The notes under the pieces are model-generated. The model saw only the letters and a program-made list of their open reading frames with translations. It did not search any database and was not told where the DNA came from. Shown piece after piece: positions 26,159-34,951 of a stretch of DNA of 64,000 nt (position 1 is its first letter; every line of letters begins with the position of its first letter). The stretch is taken from positions 62,001-126,000 of the forward strand of contig NZ_JAFIQT010000007.1 in assembly GCF_017355935.1 (NCBI RefSeq). The letters are read 5' to 3'. The translations under genes were made by a program, and so were the position numbers. The stretch comes from Telluribacter humicola (GTDB lineage: Bacteria; Bacteroidota; Bacteroidia; Cytophagales; Spirosomataceae).

Positions 26159-26989
26159 TTGATGCCCTTCGCTACTACCAACCCAACGGAACCAGTCCCC
26201 CCCGCCCGATTGCTCTTTAATTTACGGGGCTGGAATCCCCGCCCGGTCTTTCTGGCCGAACCGGAGTGGTTTCCGCATATTTTTTCCATTCCCATGTCGC
26301 ACCACTGGCACAACATCCAGGTGGACGGTCACCTCTGCAACCTGCGGGGAACCGGGTACCTGCTTTTGCCAGCGGCGGCACCCGGTGCGGCGGCACCCGG
26401 AGGTACCTATTCCGCGCACTTTGATCCGGGAAGTCCTTACTTCCAGGCATTTTTTGGACTTTACGTGGTTGCCCCCCACCAGGGCAGGCGCGTTTCTCCG
26501 GAGGTATTCGTTCAGTTGGGCGACCGCGATAATCTGGCCTGGGGTAAGTTCATGGGCGATCCCTCTCCCTTTTCGCAGGCCGAGGGCCCCGTTAATTTAC
26601 AATGCCAGGAAACCGATTCAGCGGATGCGTCTATCCGATGGACCTGCACCATGACCTGTCGAATCCATGCAGATTTGGGCTATCAAAATCCTCAGCAGGG
26701 GTTAATGCCTATTTTAAGCGTACCGGCGAGTGCCGCCACTGCCTGGGAATCGCAAGTTTTTAGCTATCAGGAAATGTTGGCTACCTACGAAGTACACCTA
26801 TGGTATGAGGGCGATTACCTTATCATTGGCTACTACAACGGTGTAAGCTTTGAGAAGAAGTCAGGCCAGACAGTGAACACCCTTTCGGATTACCCGGCCT
26901 TCCGGGCGCAGCTGGAGCGGATGGCCGCCGGTCTGAAAATTGTCGATAATGGAGGTGGCTTCTCGACGCCTCCCTCTGGTTTGTTTTAA
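26159..26989 (+). CDS. Protein of unknown family in the isoprenoid-synthase operon
   Basis: 276 residues, start MMPFATTNPTEPVPPARLLF, 37 bp after the Nif11-like gene; an internal start is possible because the first 15 residues look unstructured. I do not recognise a domain. It has no signal peptide, is rich in Trp, Pro, Gly and aromatic residues, and looks mainly beta (RGWNPRPVFLAEPEWF, HHWHNIQVDGHLCNLRGTGY, TYEVHLWYEGDYLIIGYYNG). A Gly/Ala/Pro-rich loop lies near residues 72-82. Operon position suggests a tailoring, binding or cyclase role; no function can be assigned. Confidence 0.7.
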   Translation: MMPFATTNPTEPVPPARLLFNLRGWNPRPVFLAEPEWFPHIFSIPMSHHWHNIQVDGHLCNLRGTGYLLLPAAAPGAAAPGGTYSAHFDPGSPYFQAFFGLYVVAPHQGRRVSPEVFVQLGDRDNLAWGKFMGDPSPFSQAEGPVNLQCQETDSADASIRWTCTMTCRIHADLGYQNPQQGLMPILSVPASAATAWESQVFSYQEMLATYEVHLWYEGDYLIIGYYNGVSFEKKSGQTVNTLSDYPAFRAQLERMAAGLKIVDNGGGFSTPPSGLF

Positions 26990-27006
26990 CAAGTAGCCTT
27001 TCATCC

Positions 27007-28335
27007 ATGACGTTAAAAACTGTAAAGGCGGCCCTGGAGGCGGGCATTAACGGCACGGTCTGCGACCTGATCCCGGACTCGCATCAGACCGATTTTGGCG
27101 GGCTGAGACGCAAACAACCCCTGATTCGGGTGTCAGCTCGTAGTGAACAGGATGTACTTCACACGTTCCGGGTAGCCCGCGAGGCTTCCCTCCCGGTTAC
27201 CATCCGGGGGGCCGCCCACTCCTGTAACGGGCAAAGCCTGAACGAAGGTGGGATTTTGCTAGAGAATTTTAGCTCAGGAGCTGAGGTGGAGTTCGTTGCG
27301 CCCGATCTGGTAACGCTTACCGGCCGAAGCCGATGGAGAGCGGTGGAGCAGGAACTCAACGCAGCGGGTCGGCAAACACCCGTCTTAACCGATTACCTGG
27401 ATATGTCAGTCGGAGGTACGTTGTCGGTGGGAGGAATTGGCCTGAACTCCGTCCGGAATGGATTTCAGGTGGATACCATTCGGCGTTTGCGTTTGATACA
27501 GTTCGACGGTACCGCCCTTTGGTGTTCGCCTGAGGAGAACCCGGAACTGTTTCGTTTTGCCCTGGCCGGCCTGGGCCAGATGGGGCTGATCGAAAAGGTT
27601 GTCATGCAGACCGAGCCCTTTCGCCGGTATGCGCACGTCATCAAGCGGCAGCATAACAGCATAGGGGATATGATGGCCTTTTTGCCCCAGGCAGCAGCTG
27701 ACGGCAACGGAGTAACGCACTACAATGGGTACATCCGGCCGCATCAAATCGTTTCGGAATATGGTTATTTTAGCAACGAAGCACAAGCCGACCTAACCCA
27801 ACTGGCCCCCTGGCTACACGGCGCATCGGATGAGGTGTTCAGTCAGGATAACTTTCCGTTCTGGGTCCAGGAGCGGCGCGACCTCTGGCTGGGGGCTTTT
27901 CCCAATCATCTGCGCATCTGGACTGACTACAAATTCGGGTACGAAGGCCTGGTCCAATTTATGCAGTGGCTGGAGCCGCAGCTATCGCGCGCGCCATTTT
28001 CTCAGGTTCTGAAAGGAATGTACGTACTGATTTGTAAGCGTCCCACTCCCCGGACGCACTTCGCGTTTTTACCGGCACCCGCTGGTGAACAACTATATGG
28101 GGTGGGATTGTATTCCATGGTCAACCGTTGGTCGCCGGCGCTCATTGCTCAAACTCTGATAGCTCTCAAACAGACCCTCCGCAGGTGTGCCGAATTTGGA
28201 GGACGCCCCTATCTGTACGGCCATAACGATTTGGATGCTACTTTAAAGCAGCAATTTTATGGTGCTGATTATCAGCGGCTACTTGCCCTGCGCGATGAAC
28301 TAGCCCACGAGCTGCTCAACGCAGAAAGCTTTTAG
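27007..28335 (+). CDS. FAD-dependent oxidoreductase of the VAO/berberine-bridge type
   Basis: 442 residues. The N-terminal FAD_binding_4 domain has VTIRGAAHSCNGQSLNEGG (about 58-76); the His in the R-G-x-x-H-S motif is the usual covalent attachment site of FAD in cytokinin dehydrogenase and berberine-bridge relatives. DMSVGGTLSVGGIG (about 136-149) is the second flavin loop. The C-terminal half resembles the substrate domain of cytokinin-dehydrogenase-like oxidases, with a YGHNDLD motif near residue 405. It starts 17 bp after the preceding stop and closes the operon, where it could oxidise the product of the isoprenoid-synthase-like enzyme. Four of the first 15 valine codons are GTA. Confidence 0.83.
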   Translation: MTLKTVKAALEAGINGTVCDLIPDSHQTDFGGLRRKQPLIRVSARSEQDVLHTFRVAREASLPVTIRGAAHSCNGQSLNEGGILLENFSSGAEVEFVAPDLVTLTGRSRWRAVEQELNAAGRQTPVLTDYLDMSVGGTLSVGGIGLNSVRNGFQVDTIRRLRLIQFDGTALWCSPEENPELFRFALAGLGQMGLIEKVVMQTEPFRRYAHVIKRQHNSIGDMMAFLPQAAADGNGVTHYNGYIRPHQIVSEYGYFSNEAQADLTQLAPWLHGASDEVFSQDNFPFWVQERRDLWLGAFPNHLRIWTDYKFGYEGLVQFMQWLEPQLSRAPFSQVLKGMYVLICKRPTPRTHFAFLPAPAGEQLYGVGLYSMVNRWSPALIAQTLIALKQTLRRCAEFGGRPYLYGHNDLDATLKQQFYGADYQRLLALRDELAHELLNAESF

Positions 28336-28471
28336 GAGACTTTTTCTGAATTCGTGCCTTATCTGGTGGTGGAACGGCGCCGTTGACAGAGGGGAATCGG
28401 GTATTGTCACCTAATCATGGGCCAGTACAAAAGCGACAGGTCGCGCCCTGCCAGTACCTGCTCACAAAAGC

Positions 28472-28754
28472 CTACTCGGAGTTTTTAATTCTCTTTTCTC
28501 TCCTTTCGCAAAAGAGAAGGCCCAGGCGGGCCTCCTCTCTGAAACGACTATATGTATCACTACTGCAGCTGCCCGCGAATTTCGCCGCCGGCTGGTTGGC
28601 CGGTACTTCCGAACTTCCTGCGAGCTGAGCCGAAACAGGACGTTCCTTTACAACTAACACTTCGGTGTCATCTACATTTTTTGTTGGCTTTCTCATTGTT
28701 GCACGCCCCCGCCACCAGCGCCAGGCCTACCACCAAGAGTACCACTTTTTTCAT
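28472..28754 (-). pseudogene. Small lipoprotein gene with a frameshift
   Basis: ATG at 28752-28754 starts MKKVVLLVVGLALVAGACNN, a textbook lipoprotein signal with lipobox AGAC. The frame then ends at a TGA (28668-28670) after 28 codons. Removing one A from the A6 run just before this stop joins it to an open frame that continues NVDDTEVLVVKERPVSAQL and ends at 28472, giving a protein of about 93 residues. So this is either a pseudogene, a sequencing error in a homopolymer, or a programmed slip. The 3' part may also be foreign, since it abuts the accessory insert. An inverted repeat (28514-28523 with 28528-28537) lies within it. Confidence 0.6.
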
Positions 28755-28842
28755 AGTGTTAATAAGGTTAAGTTGGAAAAGTGTAAATACAACCCGGTTA
28801 TATTCAATATCCACCGTAGAAATAGCATGAAAGTGCTACCCC

Positions 28843-30579
28843 CTACTGCTCCTTCTCGAGGTAGGCTTTAGTTACCCGCCGCATCATGCCGTCGTTTTTG
28901 GTTAGGATGTAGAGCTGCCGGGTATTATAGTCGTACTCGATGCGCATATCCACACGCTGGGTATTAGTAAGCTTACGCAGGTCAGTTTTGGCTCCATTCT
29001 CCACAATTTCCAACTCGTAGATGGTGGGGGTGGATAGCTTCTTGTCGAATTTGAGGTAGAAAAGCCTTCCATTGTAGATATCACCGAACAGGAATTTATC
29101 ATTTAGTACTTTTAGGTCTCCCTTATACACGTACCCACCACTGATGGCCGATCCGTCGGCGTGGCTGTATTGGGCAAAGGGAGCTCGATAAGGACCTACC
29201 TCCGCCTCACTGACTTCGTATACATTCTTAAGGTCGCTGGCCGAGATCCTGAAATTCCCCTCACGTATATTCCAACCGTAATCGGCGCCTTTTTCGATGA
29301 TGTTTACCTCTTCCACATTGCCCTCCCCCACTTCGGTAGCAATCAACTTGTGCCCATGGTCAGTAGCCCAGGCAAAGCGGTGTGGGTTACGGAACCCGTA
29401 GGCCCATATTTCTTTCCAGACTCCCGCATCTGCTTCCTTCACAAAAGGATTGTCGGCCGGGATGCCGTACTTGCCGTTCCGGCTGTTACGGCCCAGCGGG
29501 TCTATCCGAATGATGGTACCTAAGGGCGACTTAATCGTGTGAGCCAGCTCAGGGTGACGCCCGATGGTAGTACCGCCATCACCGATTCCTATGTATAGTT
29601 TGCCGTAGTCAGCGTCTCCCTTTTTCAAGCCGGGAGCAAATTTGATATCCTGTACACCATGTACCTGTGACGGTACATTAATGCGGAGCATCTCCCTCCT
29701 ATCGCCTTCGAATACGGGGCTTTTTACATCCTTCATCTTCCATTCCGACAGCACCCACTGCATAGCTACTTTAATGGATTTATCATACTCGTAGTCGGCA
29801 GGTTTACCGGTGTAGGCTTCGGTGTGGGTGATATAGATGAGACCGTTTTTGAGGTAGTCAGGATGAAAGGCAAAGCTTCCCAGTCCGGTGGCCAGGCCGG
29901 GTGTGTTGATAAACCCTTCAATTTGATTCCGGATATCCAGAAAAACCGCTGGTTGTCCATTATGGATGCGATAGATCAGGCCGTTCTGGTCATTGACGTA
30001 CAAGGTACCATCACCGGACGGATGCGCCCGCATGTTAGCAATACGGGTATGCGGAGGCTTATCGCTGGAATGAGGAAACTTTACAAATGGCTCCAGCTCG
30101 ATCCGCAGGGGTGATTTTTTGACCGGAGCAATCAGCTTCTCCGACGATACGGCATTGGCTTCCGCGGTCAGCTGAAGGGGTTGTATTTTATGGATCTGGG
30201 TCTCGTTTTTTATGTAAGCCAGGATCGCATCTACCTCTTCCGCTTTCAGAAAGTCAAATGGGGGCATAATGGTCTTGTAGCGCTCATGCAGGCCTACCGC
30301 CCGCTTATTACCGGACTTGATCACCTTTTCGGGATTGCGAATAAAAGCCGTCAGCTCCTGATCCGAACGTACATGGGTTACTCCACCCAGTCGGGGTCCC
30401 ATACCATCATCCTGCATGTTGTGGCAGGACGAACAGTAGGTAGAAAAAAGCGTCTCCCCCCGGGCGACTTGAGCCGCATCAGTGGAGGAGCTGGCAGTTG
30501 TCTGAGCTAAGGCGTAGTGGCCGGATAATCCCAGACAGCCAACTACAACGAGGGTACTATATAAAGAATGACGAAACAT
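28843..30579 (-). CDS. Secreted cytochrome c-PQQ-dependent sugar dehydrogenase
   Basis: 578 residues from ATG 30577-30579, which gives a clean signal peptide (MFRHSLYSTLVVVGCLGLSG...ALAQ); a longer frame would overlap the upstream sulfatase. First comes a cytochrome c domain with CSSCH near residue 46, then a glucose/sorbosone dehydrogenase six-bladed propeller with segments MRAHPSGDGTLYV, GLGSFAFHPDY, YIGIGDGG and WAYGFRNPHRFAW. It probably oxidises sugars or aldoses in the periplasm and passes electrons to its own heme c. It lies 85 bp downstream of two sulfatases on the same strand. Confidence 0.9.
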   Translation of the reverse strand: MFRHSLYSTLVVVGCLGLSGHYALAQTTASSSTDAAQVARGETLFSTYCSSCHNMQDDGMGPRLGGVTHVRSDQELTAFIRNPEKVIKSGNKRAVGLHERYKTIMPPFDFLKAEEVDAILAYIKNETQIHKIQPLQLTAEANAVSSEKLIAPVKKSPLRIELEPFVKFPHSSDKPPHTRIANMRAHPSGDGTLYVNDQNGLIYRIHNGQPAVFLDIRNQIEGFINTPGLATGLGSFAFHPDYLKNGLIYITHTEAYTGKPADYEYDKSIKVAMQWVLSEWKMKDVKSPVFEGDRREMLRINVPSQVHGVQDIKFAPGLKKGDADYGKLYIGIGDGGTTIGRHPELAHTIKSPLGTIIRIDPLGRNSRNGKYGIPADNPFVKEADAGVWKEIWAYGFRNPHRFAWATDHGHKLIATEVGEGNVEEVNIIEKGADYGWNIREGNFRISASDLKNVYEVSEAEVGPYRAPFAQYSHADGSAISGGYVYKGDLKVLNDKFLFGDIYNGRLFYLKFDKKLSTPTIYELEIVENGAKTDLRKLTNTQRVDMRIEYDYNTRQLYILTKNDGMMRRVTKAYLEKEQ

Positions 30580-30664
30580 GAATAAGAGGATAAACAGGAT
30601 GTGCCATTGAGACGACCTTCCACTACTACAACACTTACATTTTAGGCAACTAATCCCTATTACA

Positions 30665-32224
30665 TCAGTAGGTACCTTTATAGATATGGTCCCCACGCTT
30701 GTGACGAATCGGTTTGAGCGGAATCTGCAGACCACCCGTTTCTTCCAGCCAGGCCCACATTTCCTTACGTAGCTGCTCGGCAATCTGCTGGTGCTCAGGG
30801 CTACGAATTAGGTTATTGACTTCGTTAGGATCTTCTTTCAGGTCGTATAGTTCATTGGCATCCCACACTCCATAGTTAAATATAAACTTATAACGATCGG
30901 TACGCACACCAAACATGGTAGGCGTCTGAGGAAAAGCTACTTCCCAGTAGTATTCATAAAAGGCCCGGTCACGCCAGTTAGCTACCTGCTCCCCTTTCAG
31001 CAAGGGTATAAAGGATACTCCCTGCATCTGCTTTGGCTTGGGTAATCCGGCATAGGCCAAGAGCGTCGGAGCTATGTCCAGATTCTGGACCACCTGCTCT
31101 ACCTTAGTACCCGGTTTGATAAGTGAGGGGCACCAGGCCAGCAACGGTACCCGCATGGACTCTTCGTACATGTGGCGCTTGTCGATCAGACCGTGTTCAC
31201 CAAACGAAAAACCATTGTCCCCCATGTATACCACCAGCGTATTTTCGGCCAGTCCGTTATCCTCCAGCCACTTCATCACCCGGCCCACGCTTTCATCCAC
31301 GCCCAGCAGCGTTTCCATGTAGCGGCGGTAGAAATCATTAAACTCAATATCGCCATGGTACATATAGTCGACACCGTGCCAGCTGTACCGCTGCTGCTTT
31401 ACCCAATTGGGCATATCTTTCATATTCACCTTCATGTCCTTATTCTCTGGATTTTGACTGGACGCGGGACCAAAGATCTTGCTGGTGTCCGTCTTAGTCA
31501 GGTACATGCTGGGCGGGTACTGGATGGGCGTATTGCGGTAGACGCCGCGGTGCCGCCGGGCGGGCATAAACTCGGCATGAACGGCTTTGTGCGATAGGTA
31601 CAGGAAAAAAGGCTTCTTTTTGTCCTGCTGGTCCAGCCACTTGATGGCATAGTCGGTCAGCAGGTCAGTAATATAAGCGCTGTCACCGTGGGCTACCTGC
31701 TTGCCGTTGATGTTAAAGGTAGGGTTGTAGTACACGCCCTGCCCCCGAAAGCTCAGCCAGTAGTCAAAACCCGGCTGGGGCTTATCATCTTCATTGCCCA
31801 TGTGCCATTTGCCCAGAAAGGCTGTTTTATAGCCGGACTTCTGCAGGTACTGCGGAAAGAAGGTCAGTCCTTTGGGTACAGGTGCCTGATTATCTACGAT
31901 GGTATGGGTATGCGGGTACTGCCCGGTCAGGATAGTAGCCCGGCTGGGAGAGCACAGGGCTGTGTTGACAAAAGCATTCTGCATGTGAGCTCCTTCGCGC
32001 GCCATCCGGTCCAGGGCCGGTGTCTTCAGGCCCGAGAACTTACCGGTGAAGCCCATGGCATCGTAGCGATGGTCATCGGCCAGAATGTAAATGATATTTT
32101 TGGGCTGCGGAGGGCGGGTAGTAGTTGGCTCCGTAAAGCCTGCTTTCCACTTCAGGGTAAAGGCGCTCAGGCCTACCGCCAACAGAATCCCGCCAATAAC
32201 AAGCAGCCTTTTTTCAACCAGCAT
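30665..32224 (-). CDS. Secreted sulfatase (formylglycine-dependent)
   Basis: 519 residues from ATG 32222-32224, chosen because it gives a short basic n-region before the hydrophobic segment LLVIGGILLAVGLSAF; an earlier ATG at 32263 adds 13 residues and sits 8 bp from the upstream stop. Sulfatase signature LCSPSRATILTG with the Cys that becomes formylglycine, metal-site start YILADDHRYDAMGF, and MGDNGFSFGEHG late in the N-domain. The C-terminal subdomain (LYDLKEDPNEVNNL) is typical of S1-family choline/glycan sulfatases. The substrate is unknown. Confidence 0.93.
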   Translation of the reverse strand: MLVEKRLLVIGGILLAVGLSAFTLKWKAGFTEPTTTRPPQPKNIIYILADDHRYDAMGFTGKFSGLKTPALDRMAREGAHMQNAFVNTALCSPSRATILTGQYPHTHTIVDNQAPVPKGLTFFPQYLQKSGYKTAFLGKWHMGNEDDKPQPGFDYWLSFRGQGVYYNPTFNINGKQVAHGDSAYITDLLTDYAIKWLDQQDKKKPFFLYLSHKAVHAEFMPARRHRGVYRNTPIQYPPSMYLTKTDTSKIFGPASSQNPENKDMKVNMKDMPNWVKQQRYSWHGVDYMYHGDIEFNDFYRRYMETLLGVDESVGRVMKWLEDNGLAENTLVVYMGDNGFSFGEHGLIDKRHMYEESMRVPLLAWCPSLIKPGTKVEQVVQNLDIAPTLLAYAGLPKPKQMQGVSFIPLLKGEQVANWRDRAFYEYYWEVAFPQTPTMFGVRTDRYKFIFNYGVWDANELYDLKEDPNEVNNLIRSPEHQQIAEQLRKEMWAWLEETGGLQIPLKPIRHKRGDHIYKGTY

Positions 32225-32271
32225 GAGTAAGTTGTTTTTCAACCAAAGTACTTTAGCCGGCATTTTTACTA

Positions 32272-33852
32272 CTACTGCTTCTCCCCGGAACTATCGAAAT
32301 CGGTTTTATTAACCCAGTTAGCTTCTATGTGCTCCCCTTTTAGATAGCGTTCATAAAAATTACGGGTTTTCTCTTCGGCATAGAGATAATTGTCAAAAAC
32401 AGCACCCCTGCTGAACATACGCGGGTCCCCCTGAGCCCGTAGTTGTTGCTCCATGAGGCTGGCCAGTTGTCGTTTAGTTGTCTGATGTTTTTTTTCGGTA
32501 GCCAGATTAACCATACAATCAGGATCTTTGCTGATTTGGTATAACTCCTCAGCGGGACGTTTGCCTAGTCCCTGCTCCCAGTAACGCCGCTCCGTCGGAT
32601 GATGTCTGCGCTGAATCAGTACCGTCTTGGTAGGGCTGCCATCGGTGTTGAGGTAGCCGGTAATCGGGTCACCCGACGGCCAGCGCTCAGGCTCGTAGTT
32701 GTGCAGGTACAGGTAACCATTTTTTACGATTCCCCTAATGGGGTACCCTGTGTCGTTGGGCCGGCCAATGTCGTGTCGCTCTTTCCCAATCAGGACATAG
32801 TCACGTCTGTGTGTTGGCGTATTAGAAAAAATATCAACCAGACTCCTTCCCTGCACCGGCGGCATACCCGTTTGGCCAGCGGTTAGTCGGGTTACTTCCA
32901 GTACTGTGGGTACAAAATCAATAAAGCTCACCAGGTCTTCCACCTTTCGGCCGGGCTGTACTATGCCCTGTTTCCACCTAATGGCCAGAGGCAAGTGGTT
33001 AGAGGCTTCAAACTCCTGCCCTTTTACTCTGGGAAATGGCATACCATTGTCTGACGTAACAATTACAACAGTATTTTCAAGTTCGCCCCGCTCCTCCAGC
33101 AGCCGCAGCATCCGGCCCAGGTGCTGGTCAAAATATTCTATTTCAAAAGCATAATCCAGCATATCCGTCCGGACAGAATCAATGTCAGGCCAGTAGGCGG
33201 GTACCCGGTCTATATCCGTTGTTTTTTTGCCGTGCTTCTTTCCTGACCCATAAGCATATGCCCGGTGGGGCTCGGTGGAGCCGTACCAGAAGCAAAAGGG
33301 CTGGTCGCCCCGGCGGTTGTTCAGGAATTCCTCGAAATTAGCCGCGTAATCAATTTTGCTGATTTGGGAGGTAGGTCCCTTCGTTTTTTTAGAATTATAG
33401 GCTGGGCCCGTCAGCTGCCTGGGCTTTCCGTTTACAGTGCCCGGATTTCCGGGTGCCCACCCCTTGGCTGTGTGCCCTACATGGTACCCGTTTTCCCGGA
33501 GTACCTCCATTATTGATTTGAACTTAGCCGGAAAATAAGGTACATGATTGGCTGCTTCTTCGAGTTGCCAGGAGTTGCGGCCCGTCAGAATACAGGAGCG
33601 TGAGGGGGCACACTTGGCATTGGGGGTATAGGCATTCATGAAGAGTAACCCTTCGGCGGCTACCCGGTCAAAATTCGGCGTTCTGACCCAGCGGGTACCA
33701 TAGGCACCCGCGTGCGGATAGGACTGATCATCGGCGATGCAGAACAGAATATTAGGGAGGGCAGCCTGCTCTGGCTTAGGCTCGGTCAACCGGCTTCCCA
33801 GCATTAGAATCAATAGTAGTAAACCTCCGGTAATACTGTATATTCCTTTCAT
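32272..33852 (-). CDS. Secreted sulfatase, heparan N-sulfatase-like
   Basis: 526 residues with an N-terminal hydrophobic export signal ([19 protein letters not shown]). Metal-site motif [19 protein letters not shown] near 34, catalytic motif [13 protein letters not shown] near 80, and [14 protein letters not shown] near 265. The pattern around CAPSR and [16 protein letters not shown] is like that of sulfamidase/heparan sulfatases. It ends about 10 bp before the second sulfatase frame, so the two sulfatases and the PQQ dehydrogenase look like one glycan-use operon. Confidence 0.92.
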   Translation of the reverse strand: MKGIYSITGGLLLLILMLGSRLTEPKPEQAALPNILFCIADDQSYPHAGAYGTRWVRTPNFDRVAAEGLLFMNAYTPNAKCAPSRSCILTGRNSWQLEEAANHVPYFPAKFKSIMEVLRENGYHVGHTAKGWAPGNPGTVNGKPRQLTGPAYNSKKTKGPTSQISKIDYAANFEEFLNNRRGDQPFCFWYGSTEPHRAYAYGSGKKHGKKTTDIDRVPAYWPDIDSVRTDMLDYAFEIEYFDQHLGRMLRLLEERGELENTVVIVTSDNGMPFPRVKGQEFEASNHLPLAIRWKQGIVQPGRKVEDLVSFIDFVPTVLEVTRLTAGQTGMPPVQGRSLVDIFSNTPTHRRDYVLIGKERHDIGRPNDTGYPIRGIVKNGYLYLHNYEPERWPSGDPITGYLNTDGSPTKTVLIQRRHHPTERRYWEQGLGKRPAEELYQISKDPDCMVNLATEKKHQTTKRQLASLMEQQLRAQGDPRMFSRGAVFDNYLYAEEKTRNFYERYLKGEHIEANWVNKTDFDSSGEKQ

Positions 33853-33980
33853 CTTTACGGTGGTACCTTTTATCCTAAAAGTCGGCTAAGTCATCCCATC
33901 TACCATTTGCCAATTGAATATTATAAGTAGGTTTGTATCAATCAAAAACACCCAATTACCACGCTTAACATCACCGACCT

Positions 33981-34301
33981 ATGCTCGTTACTACCACCCC
34001 TACCATTGAAGGTAAAAAAATCGTTAAGTACATTGGCCTTGTCAACGGCGAAGCTGTCATCGGAGCTAATTTTGTCAAAGACTTTTTTGCCGGCATCCGC
34101 GACATCGTGGGTGGCCGTGCGGGAGCCTACGAGCAGGGCCTGCGGGAAGCTAAGAGCATCGCTGTGAGGGAGATGATGGATCAGGCCCAGCGTCTGGGTG
34201 CTACAGCCATCGTGGGGGTAGACCTTGACTACCAGACCATCGGCAACACCAACACCATCCTGATGGTAAGTGCCAACGGTACCGCTGTGATTACTGAATA
34301 A
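33981..34301 (+). CDS. YbjQ/UPF0145 family protein
   Basis: 106 residues, nearly all the YbjQ domain: [19 protein letters not shown], then [22 protein letters not shown] and [16 protein letters not shown]. Members form small pentameric rings; a heavy-metal role has been suggested but is not settled. No signal peptide. It is 18 bp upstream of a lipoprotein gene and divergent from the sulfatases. Confidence 0.9.
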   Translation: MLVTTTPTIEGKKIVKYIGLVNGEAVIGANFVKDFFAGIRDIVGGRAGAYEQGLREAKSIAVREMMDQAQRLGATAIVGVDLDYQTIGNTNTILMVSANGTAVITE

Positions 34302-34319
34302 GTACTACTGTCTACCACT

Positions 34320-34889
34320 ATGCACATACACTCCTATTCTTCCACCCAATATACTGCCTGGCTGCTGATCCTGGCGGCTGTTATTAGTAGCTGCCAGACT
34401 ACCAGTTCGACCTTATCAGAAGCACAGCCGCCTGCCCAGGAAGAGGAGGCTCCCGTAAGTACGGTAAATGATTTGATCGTATGGTTGAAAAATAATCCGG
34501 ATCAGTCCGACGAGCGGGGCTGCTTTACAATGGATGGAGTGGACGTAACCGAAGTAGATACGGTATGTGTCCGGCACCATATACAGGGCTTACGCAGTAC
34601 CGGCCTTTTTGCTACAACCTATATTGGTGAATTGGAAAAAGAATTTGCTCAGATGCAGGCAGCGATCAGGAAAGAGGGCTATGCGGCATCCAAAGATTAT
34701 GACCGATACTTCAACTCGCAGGATTCACCGGCCTACGATGATGCCATCAGTCAACTGGGTACCGCTGCGCAGACAAAGATTAGTGGTAAGGAAGCTACCG
34801 TAGCCGTAACATTCACAGAACCCAGCTATACCCTTACCTATACACTCCGGCAGGAGGATGGCAGGTGGAAAATCATTCATATAGAATAG
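34320..34889 (+). CDS. Hypothetical lipoprotein, 189 aa
   Basis: Signal WLLILAAVISSCQTTSS with lipobox SSC near residues 22-24 indicates a lipid-anchored protein. A Pro/Glu-rich linker (EAQPPAQEEEAP) follows. The mature part ends in ATVAVTFTEPSYTLTYTL then RWKIIHIE, a strand pattern seen in SnoaL/NTF2-like domains, but this is only a resemblance. It is probably cotranscribed with ybjQ and ends at a strong hairpin. Confidence 0.78.
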   Translation: MHIHSYSSTQYTAWLLILAAVISSCQTTSSTLSEAQPPAQEEEAPVSTVNDLIVWLKNNPDQSDERGCFTMDGVDVTEVDTVCVRHHIQGLRSTGLFATTYIGELEKEFAQMQAAIRKEGYAASKDYDRYFNSQDSPAYDDAISQLGTAAQTKISGKEATVAVTFTEPSYTLTYTLRQEDGRWKIIHIE

Positions 34890-34893
34890 ATAT

Positions 34894-34931
34894 ACAAACG
34901 CCCCGGGTACTACTGTACCCGGGGCGTTTGT
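34894..34931. terminator. Bidirectional terminator between the lipoprotein gene and metF
   Basis: A perfect 17-bp stem (34894-34910 with 34915-34931) around a 4-nt loop has an inner GCCCCGGGTAC arm and ACAAAC/GTTTGT outer arms. It sits between the convergent genes. Confidence 0.9.
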
Positions 34932-34951
34932 GTTGATTTATCTGGTAAATA

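Noticed and set aside
24452-28842. Integrase, transposase or direct-repeat attachment sites around the accessory operon
   Set aside because: None recognised by eye; transfer is argued only from codon and GTAC composition.
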